A program made the translations under genes and the position numbers. Shown piece after piece: positions 57,680-64,000 of a DNA stretch of 64,000 nucleotides. The stretch's first letter is position 1, and each line of letters begins with the position of its first letter. Source of the DNA: Welwitschia mirabilis (Eukaryota; Gnetophyta; Gnetopsida; Welwitschiales); contig JBOZIK010000001.1 of assembly GCA_051453625.1 (NCBI GenBank), positions 291,570,454 to 291,634,453 of the forward strand. The letters run 5' to 3'. The notes under the pieces were generated by a model. That model saw only the letters and a list, made by a program, of their open reading frames with translations, searched no databases and had not been told where the DNA came from.

Positions 57680-58970
57680 ACATACCTTATGACAAGATGT
57701 GGACTCTTGACATGGGTACAACTTATCATATGACTTATTAGCATGATTATTTTGATGACTTTTTCAAAGCACTAAGTTAGGTTTATTTGATAGATAGAAC
57801 TCTAATTCCTATTGAAGGCTATGGTTTAGTTATTCTTAACTTAACATCGCTCTCTCCACAAACTATTTCTTATGTCCTATATGTTCCTTCTTTGAGGTTG
57901 CATCTTCTATGATTTTCAACTTTGATGCAAAAAGATCACTCTATTTCTAGGATGAAGCAATTAATGGGTATTTATGATGTTTATCAAGAACTAATTATGA
58001 AATACTACATGGATGGAAACCTCATTCATCTTTATGATTGTGTCAGAATGCGATAGATCACTTACACAATTTTCCAAGATAAGATCTCTTCCTCACTACT
58101 GTGGTATGCTTGACTAGGACATCCTCCTCCTCGTATGATGAATGCAATGCATGAGAATGGTCACCATTTTCTTTTTTCTATTCCGTGGGATTTTCTTTAG
58201 TATGAAGCATGTACTATGATTAAAGGGAATCGATAACAGTTTGCGTTAAGTAAGTTGCATATCAATCAAGAGCCTCTACTTATTCATAGTAATCTATATG
58301 GATCAATGCCATTTTTCATTCTTTATGGATTTTGTTATTTTATCTCTTTCATAGATGATTATTCTCACATGACTTGGATATACTTCATAAAATACAAATC
58401 CTAAACTTTGGATATTTTCAAAAAGTTAAAAACTAAAATGGAAAAGAAAGTTGACTATTGAATTAAGAATTTCTACTTAGATAATGGTGGTGAGTGCACA
58501 TTTGCTAAGTTCAAGGAGTTTCTTACTTCTGAAAGAATTCAACATTTGAATAATTGCAGTAGGATACCTAAACAAAGTGGTATTACTGATTGATTTAATC
58601 TTACTATTATGGATATAGTGTGTTCTATGATGTATTTTAGTGGTTACAAGACCTATCTTTGGGGTGAAGCAATTGAAAAAGAAGTATCTCTAGCTAAAAA
58701 GTGGTATGGGTATAAGCTGAATTTGAACAATTTTCATATTTTTATTTGTAAGTGCTATGTCCATATTCTCTGTAAACATCATGATAAATTTAGAGTAAAT
58801 GCCTGCATCGGTATTTTCATGGAATAGCTAATCGACTAGAAGGCTTATCTAGTGTATCTCTCCAAGAATTATAAGATCATTGTTTCTCATAATGCCATCT
58901 TTTTAGAGATTCAAACAATGATTCCTAATCATTCAAATCTCTATCCTTTCTTCTATTGGTACAACTTCTT
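57680..58970 (+). pseudogene. Copia protease and integrase relic, E2
   Basis: Protease start MWTLDMGTTYHM (about 57,700-57,735), GAG-pre-integrase LGHPPPRMMNAMHENGHH (about 58,113-58,165), integrase SFIDDYSHMTWIYFIKYKS (about 58,345-58,402), FYLDNGGECTFAKFKEFL (about 58,470-58,523), and an open stretch 58,609-58,827 with MMYFSGYKTYLWGEAI and LWYGYKLNLNNFHIF-like sequence. The DNGGE motif is preserved. Stops elsewhere make it non-functional. Confidence 0.75.
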
Positions 58971-59189
58971 TACAACCTATAGGAATTGAGAAATTTAATG
59001 TTCTTATCACACATAATCATGGTTCCAATAGCAATTAAGCAAGTTTTCCAATTAAATAAGTTGGTACAACCTAGAGATTGCATTGATGTATTTGGTTATA
59101 ATCTACCCTCTAAAATGTTCGTGATGATGAGAATGGTTAAACTGACATTATAGATAGCTCACATATAACTCATGATGTTGATGATGATG

Positions 59190-59460
59190 AGCTTCACTTA
59201 ACCTTTGGTGGTAAACCAACTTCTTTAAAAGACATCATTCTACATGATTAGTGGATCTAAGCCATGAAAGAGGAATATTATGCACTTACAAAAAATGATA
59301 CATGGGAGTTGATCCATAAAATTAAGGGACTTACACGACATAAAATTATTTCACTAGTACATCATCTGATCATAAAACCAATAATTGATACTCAAATAAA
59401 GATACTTAGCAAGAGAAGTTTTAGCACTTTCAATCCAAAATTGTATTAATAGTGAGTTAA
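59190..59460 (+). pseudogene. Copia RT N-terminal stub, E2
   Basis: MKEEYYALTKNDTWELI (59,264-59,314) is the highly conserved start of Copia RT. The LPKG..A..CKWV part that should follow is altered, and homology ends at about 59,340-59,460. Confidence 0.7.
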
Positions 59461-59797
59461 GTTAAACTGATTTTTTCTTATATATTATGGAATTCATTTA
59501 ACTTTCAAGTCTTTAATCAAAGTCATTCCTAATCCTAGTGCTATAATCTACGTAGTACAATTATGATGTAGTATTATAAGATGCATAGTATATTTTTTGA
59601 CCTAGCATTATAGGATGTGTAATGCACATAATGAGTGCTATCTACTATGGGATGTGTAGTAGTAAATTAACGACTTCTTTAAGAAATTAATTCCCTCACA
59701 TAGCAACTCCTTTAAGGAAGTTTTATTATAGGCCACATTCCTAAATTTTTTTGTGGGTACTCTAGTTTTTCCTTTGAAAAAAGCGTATTTCCACTTT
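59461..59797. other. 3' untranslated remainder of E2; RT and RNase H deleted
   Basis: No RT palm or RNase H motifs are readable between the RT stub and the PPT. Short repeated pieces such as ATAGGATGTGTA occur near 59,605 and 59,650. Confidence 0.5.
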
Positions 59798-59824
59798 GAG
59801 AGGAGGGGAAGGAGGGAGGGGGGT
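59798..59824 (+). other. Polypurine tract of E2
   Basis: A 26-base purine run (GAGAGGAGGGGAAGGAGGGA...) directly precedes the LTR start TGCTAAG. Confidence 0.85.
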
Positions 59825-60014
59825 TGCTAAGTTTTATATGCACACCATAGTCCTATGTCTAAGTAGACATGAAAACCATAGTAAAACCCTAATGATATGC
59901 TTGCCTTTATAATTAAGATCTTTAATGTAATAATAACGAAGAATTATTTTTGAAGAAATAGAATTTAATTTTGGAAAAATACTTCTCTTCCTCTTGATCT
60001 ACTATTTTCCAATG
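59825..60014 (+). repeat. 3' LTR of Copia E2
   Basis: It starts TGCTAAGTTTTATATGCAC and shares the GATATGCTTGCCTTTATAA...TTTAATGTAATAATAACGAAGAAT block with the 5' LTR. It ends TTTCCAATG followed by CTATT. Confidence 0.8.
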
Positions 60015-60019
60015 CTATT

Positions 60020-62978
60020 TTCCTATAATAAGGGAGTAGGGACCATTCCTTCATCATATTACTACTTTCTCCTCTTTTTTAAAATTAAGTAATCCCTTCT
60101 TTTACTTTATCCTTTTGTCTCTTAGATTTAACTTTTGTTATTGCTGCATTTTTAGACTAAATTACCTTATTCATTGTGTCTTGTTGTCTTTTGCAAGCTT
60201 TTACAACTTTATTCTTCCGCCTTTATCCTTCTTTTACTAGAGTTAGCTCCTTCATACAAGGGATGTCTTGAAATGTCTTTCTGTAAATTAGGTGGTTTAA
60301 TTATAAACATAGATTTCCTAATAAGAAAGGTTATAATTTTTTAACTTAGTAAAAGTTTTTATGGATATTAAATTTCAACATTTTTAATCTTATGCTCTTT
60401 CCACACTTAAACTTCCATTCTCTTAAGGTTTTTATTATTTTGGATTTAATCTATGCTTCCATTGATTCTGAAATCCATTCTTTTCACTGTTCTCATCTTG
60501 GTACAATATGACATTATTATACAAACTATAAAAGATGCTTTTGACCTCTTAGATGGTTTTTTTAATCTCAAAATATTTTCTACCTATAACCTATAGGTAT
60601 TAGATTTCTTCAAAACCTATTTCTAGGACTTTATAAATAGAAATATGCATTGGAAATGATATGATGATATCCCCTTTAAATCCATTTTAGTACCATACTA
60701 TGTGGCTTTAGATTTACTCTTATTCTATTGTAGCTTTCACCATTTCCACTCATCATAGCTCCCTAAGTATGTCATCTATCTCTTATCTATGGCTTAGGAC
60801 AAGGAGATTACCTTTGATTAGAGTCACAATTCCCTGCTTCTAGTGAAAAAATGGTTTTCCTCAACTAGTGGAGTCTATTCATCAAAGGTAAAAGAATAAA
60901 TTCCTTCTTTGCTTGATTTCTTTTTTTTCCCTATTTTGTTTTTATTTTCTTATTCTATAGATGGATGCANNNNNNNNNNNNNNNNNNNNNNNNNNNNNNN
61001 NNNNNNNNNNNNNNNNNNNNNNNNNNNNNNNNNNNNNNNNNNNNNNNNNNNNNNNNNNNNNNNNNNNNNNNNNNNNNNNNNNNNNNNNNNNNNNNNNNNN
61101 NNNNNNNNNNNNNNNNNNNNNNNNNNNNNNNNNNNNNNNNNNNNNNNNNNNNNNNNNNNNNNNNNNNNNNNNNNNNNNNNNNNNNNNNNNNNNNNNNNNN
61201 NNNNNNNNNNNNNNNNNNNNNNNNNNNNNNNNNNNNNNNNNNNNNNNNNNNNNNNNNNNNNNNNNNNNNNNNNNNNNNNNNNNNNNNNNNNNNNNNNNNN
61301 NNNNNNNNNNNNNNNNNNNNNNNNNNNNNNNNNNNNNNNNNNNNNNNNNNNNNNNNNNNNNNNNNNNNNNNNNNNNNNNNNNNNNNNNNNNNNNNNNNNN
61401 NNNNNNNNNNNNNNNNNNNNNNNNNNNNNNNNNNNNNNNNNNNNNNNNNNNNNNNNNNNNNNNNNNNNNNNNNNNNNNNNNNNNNNNNNNNNNNNNNNNN
61501 NNNNNNNNNNNNNNNNNNNNNNNNNNNNNNNNNNNNNNNNNNNNNNNNNNNNNNNNNNNNNNNNNNNNNNNNNNNNNNNNNNNNNNNNNNNNNNNNNNNN
61601 NNNNNNNNNNNNNNNNNNNNNNNNNNNNNNNNNNNNNNNNNNNNNNNNNNNNNNNNNNNNNNNNNNNNNNNNNNNNNNNNNNCTAAAGGAGAAAGGTAAA
61701 CTCAGTTTGGATGAATATAGAGGTATTTGTTTAAGGGAATAAGTAAGCGACCTCTTAGGCTTGCCTTTATTAACTAGCTTATAGCTTCCCAATTTTTCTA
61801 AATTTAAAAAGGATCACTTCAATGGAATGATTGATTTGGAATTATTTTTATAGGTAAATGACTTTTCTATAACTTCCTAAGTATGGCTGAGAGGTTTTGA
61901 CACACTAGTAGGGTCTGTCCTAGGGTTCTCTTTACAACACCCTGTTCAATAACTCCATATACCATTATTTCATTGTCTATATCATCCTCTAAGATTGATA
62001 TAGTATTACCTATAATGTTTTAGGTTTGGTACCTAAGATCTAAGACTTAATCACCTACATAGACTAAGAAGAGTAACTAGAGGAATTGATTGTAAAATAG
62101 GTAAGTAATAGATATTGAGAAAAGGATGCCTTTGTTTTTCAAGGTAAAGTTGCAATTTTGATATTCATTTCTAGGCTACAAGATCGGGTAGCTTCACAGA
62201 GCACTATCTTATGGATCCTTCATGGAATCTAATCTGCCACATTTTTAAACTAATCATAAATGAATTAGAGGTGATACATTTACTTAGTTTTTTAGAAAAT
62301 GCAGCTATTGAAAGCATTGGAGATTCATATTTTCATGGCACAAATAGGTATTTTTCATTACCTTCAACTTTGTTTGTAGACAAGTTATAGTTATTATTTT
62401 TCACATTTCTGCTTTCTTACTTCAAGCAGGACTTGATTCACTCCACCTAGAGAATCAAATCCTATGAAGCAAACATGTGTAGACAAAGGCTGCCTTAGTA
62501 GCTCTCTCCTAGAAGGATGCATAGATCATCCATCTAGAATGTATCTTGAACTGATTTTTAGAGAGGTTAGTAGTGGCAAAGGGGTACCTATGTGTCTTCT
62601 AGCATGAATGCAAGGTTTTGAAGGAGCACCTAGAAACCTTAATTCACTACATCATCAACCTGTTAAATCACTAATACAATAAGTTAGTGACAATGGACTA
62701 CCTACTCCCTAACAACATCAAAGGGAAAATCCTTCCCACATCACTTAAGCCTTTTTTGGGGGCCTCTTGTTTATAAACTTCTTAAGGTTGTGACTATTCT
62801 GACTAAGATTAATACATGAATATTTTTCTAAAAACTCAGCTTGATGATTTTTTATTTTCTGCAAATTTCTTCTAGAACGTACCATTTCCTATAGCTTTTC
62901 CATTATAATGTACTATTCCAATGAAATGAAAAAATTTATTATTATATTAAAAATAATTTTGTTAGTGTGGATCATTTA
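60020..62978. other. Gypsy leader or unidentified insertion
   Basis: This AT-rich sequence separates E2 from the gypsy PBS. I read no protein domain on either strand. It includes a 713-N gap. If the gypsy interpretation is right, it is the 5' part of that element's leader or a further insertion in it. Confidence 0.4.
60970..61682. other. 713-N gap
   Basis: Undetermined bases. Apparent long ORFs spanning it are artefacts. Confidence 0.98.
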
Positions 62979-62991
62979 CTCTGATAACAAT
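62979..62991 (-). other. PBS of the gypsy element
   Basis: The plus-strand CTCTGATAACAAT is the reverse complement of ATTGTTATCAGAG, a mutated initiator-Met-type PBS, and abuts the LTR end at 62,992. Confidence 0.65.
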
Positions 62992-63055
62992 TGTGATATT
63001 TTCATTTTCATTTTATAAGAATAAGGTTGAAACAATAGAATTGCAAAATGAAAAT
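62992..63055 (-). repeat. 5' LTR of the gypsy element, interrupted
   Basis: Sixty-four bases align with the start of the 3' LTR at 37,050 (about 80% by eye). A Copia LTR then begins at 63,056. Confidence 0.7.
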
Positions 63056-63589
63056 TGTTGGGTTGTGAGTCAAAATTAGGCTCTTTTGTCCTCTTTCTTG
63101 TTTAAAAAGGTATTATATATCTTAAAATATGTGTATCCCTTCTTGTTATAACCTCCTTATTGTTATAATTATTAAAAAGAAAGGAGGAAAAGGTAAGTTT
63201 AAGGGGTCATCTAAAAATTTCTAGAAGTTATAATTGGGGTTTTTTACCCTTTAAAAAACCTATATAAATGGTGTAGAGGCATGATTATTCATATCATAGA
63301 AGCGTGACTTGAGCATCCTAGACTTAGTTATAAGAGTTATGTTTTAGGAAGGGAGTTTAGTAAGAAGTTAGAGTTGTTATTTTCATATCACAAATCACTA
63401 ATATAATCTCCTCCATTTTAGATCTTCCTTTGGCGATAAAAATGTGAATTCTCTTTTTTATGAATGGAGGCATATTATTGAACCATGTTACATTCTAGTG
63501 TGTTATCTCTCTGTTAATTTTCTTATTGTAAGTTATCTCTTCATTTGTTTGGGTACCATTTTGATGATCCTATGATTCCATGCTATACA
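63056..63589 (+). repeat. 5' LTR of Copia E3
   Basis: 534 bp, from TGTTGGGTTGTGAG to CTATACA. A TATA box, TATATAAA, is at 63,261-63,268. The LTR end is followed by the PBS. Confidence 0.8.
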
Positions 63590-63594
63590 ATAAT

Positions 63595-63606
63595 TGGTAT
63601 CAAAGC
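63595..63606 (+). other. PBS of Copia E3
   Basis: TGGTATCAAAGC lies five bases after the LTR end, an initiator-Met-type site. Confidence 0.85.
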
Positions 63607-63633
63607 TTGTAGATATTGGAGAAAGTAGCTACA

Positions 63634-64000
63634 TGAGATGATGTGAAGATCGCCTCAAAAGTTTTCAATACTAAGTTTTATGGGGAGAAATTCAATGGTA
63701 AGAATAACTTTAGATTGTGGTAAATCAAGGCAAAGGATTTACTCATTCAATAAGGATTGCATAAGGAACTTCAAGGAAAGGCTAAGAATCCTTTTGACAT
63801 GTTAGGTAAAGACTAAGAGGATTTGGAACTAAGGATCCAAAGTACTATCAGGTTGATCCATGTAGATTAGGTCATGTTCAATGTAGTGAAGGAAGAATTT
63901 GTTGCTAAACTAGGAACAAAGCTAAAGATCTTATATATGACTAAGTCATTAACAAGCAATCAATAAATGAAGTTGAAACTTTATGACTTCAAGATGAAGA
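63634..64000 (+). pseudogene. Copia gag relic, E3
   Basis: The frame reads FYGEKFNGKNNFRLW, IKAKDLLIQ, GLHKELQGKAKNPFDM, EDLELRIQSTIRLI and VMFNVVKEEFVAKLGTKLKILYMTKSL, a standard Copia Gag N-terminal half. At least four in-frame stops occur (after RLW, LLIQ, GKD and HVD). There is no intact start: the ATGs near 63,635 are followed by stops. Confidence 0.8.

Larger units (their letters stand above)
53842..60014 (+). mobile_element. Copia element E2, complete ends, decayed
   Basis: The element is 5' LTR 53,842-53,969 (internally shortened), PBS 53,972-53,983, long leader, gag, protease, integrase, a stub of RT, PPT 59,798-59,824, 3' LTR 59,825-60,014 and TSD CTATT on both sides. Most of RT and RNase H is missing between about 59,460 and 59,797. 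It inserted in the leader of the minus-strand gypsy element. Confidence 0.8.
37050..63055 (-). mobile_element. Ty3/gypsy element, nested and tandemly duplicated
   Basis: The plus-strand start TGTGACATTCC...GAATTGCAAAATGGAAA (37,050) recurs at 62,992 (TGTGATATTTTC...GAATTGCAAAATGAAAA). The second copy is preceded by a reverse-oriented initiator-Met-type PBS, so these are the 3' and 5' LTRs of one minus-strand element. Inside lie integrase, RNase H, RT, protease, zinc knuckle and gag (38,100-42,170), a leader with ~90-bp arrays, an inserted Copia, and a tandem duplication of both. All coding parts contain many stops. Confidence 0.7.
63056..64000 (+). mobile_element. Copia element E3, 5' end
   Basis: LTR, PBS and gag start of a third plus-strand Copia element, running off the window. 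It is inserted in the gypsy 5' LTR, so it is younger than the gypsy element. Its LTR and gag type differ from those of E1/E2. Confidence 0.8.

Noticed and set aside
60909-61792. Long ORFs of 240-280 codons on both strands
   Set aside because: They are almost entirely N bases.

Overview
The window looks like plant nuclear DNA, AT-rich and gene-poor, from a species with a large repeat-laden genome. One recognisable host gene is present: the 3' half of a HIPL-type (hedgehog-interacting-protein-like) gene with plant GT-AG introns and a GPI-anchor-like tail. Nearly everything else that can be identified is decayed LTR retrotransposon. The slow-decay, deeply nested pattern would suit a gymnosperm or another large-genome seed plant, but this is an inference and not a diagnosis.

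Region 1 (1-15,050) is nested retroelements. Positions 228-6236 hold a minus-strand Ty3/gypsy element bounded by both LTRs, a near-perfect 5-bp target duplication, a PPT and a PBS-like site. It encodes only gag and protease. Next come a Copia-type LTR (about 6320-6605) and a minus-strand Copia pol/gag relic (7140-12,010) interrupted by a truncated gypsy (3' LTR 8957-9431 plus integrase to about 11,040). A plus-strand Copia RNase H tail with a 3' LTR follows (13,880-15,050).

Region 2 (15,051-22,400) contains three HIPL exons (19,046-19,224, 20,402-20,643, 20,780-21,197) giving the last ~279 residues. I did not find the upstream exons anywhere in the first 19 kb. They are therefore probably upstream of the window across a giant repeat-filled intron, or lost.

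Region 3 (22,400-30,370) is AT-rich with no recognisable gene. It holds a ~140-bp tandem trimer, a long (TTC)n(TC)n microsatellite and one unassigned 132-codon ORF.

Region 4 (30,377 to the end) is a four-layer retroelement nest. The outer layer is a plus-strand Sirevirus-like Copia element with gag, PR, IN, RT, RNase H and an env-like domain, ending at its PPT at about 36,935. A minus-strand Ty3/gypsy element (3' LTR 37,050, 5' LTR start 62,992) lies in its 3' LTR. A plus-strand Copia element with TSD CTATT sits in the gypsy leader. Another plus-strand Copia (LTR 63,056-63,589) interrupts the gypsy 5' LTR. The gypsy and inner Copia together were then copied as a tandem duplication of about 10.8 kb with a breakpoint near 50,235. 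The gypsy leader carries three arrays of a ~90-bp tandem repeat, the least familiar structure in the window. All pol genes contain stops and frameshifts. Several N gaps occur, and two 100-N gaps have duplicated flanks typical of unmerged contig ends.
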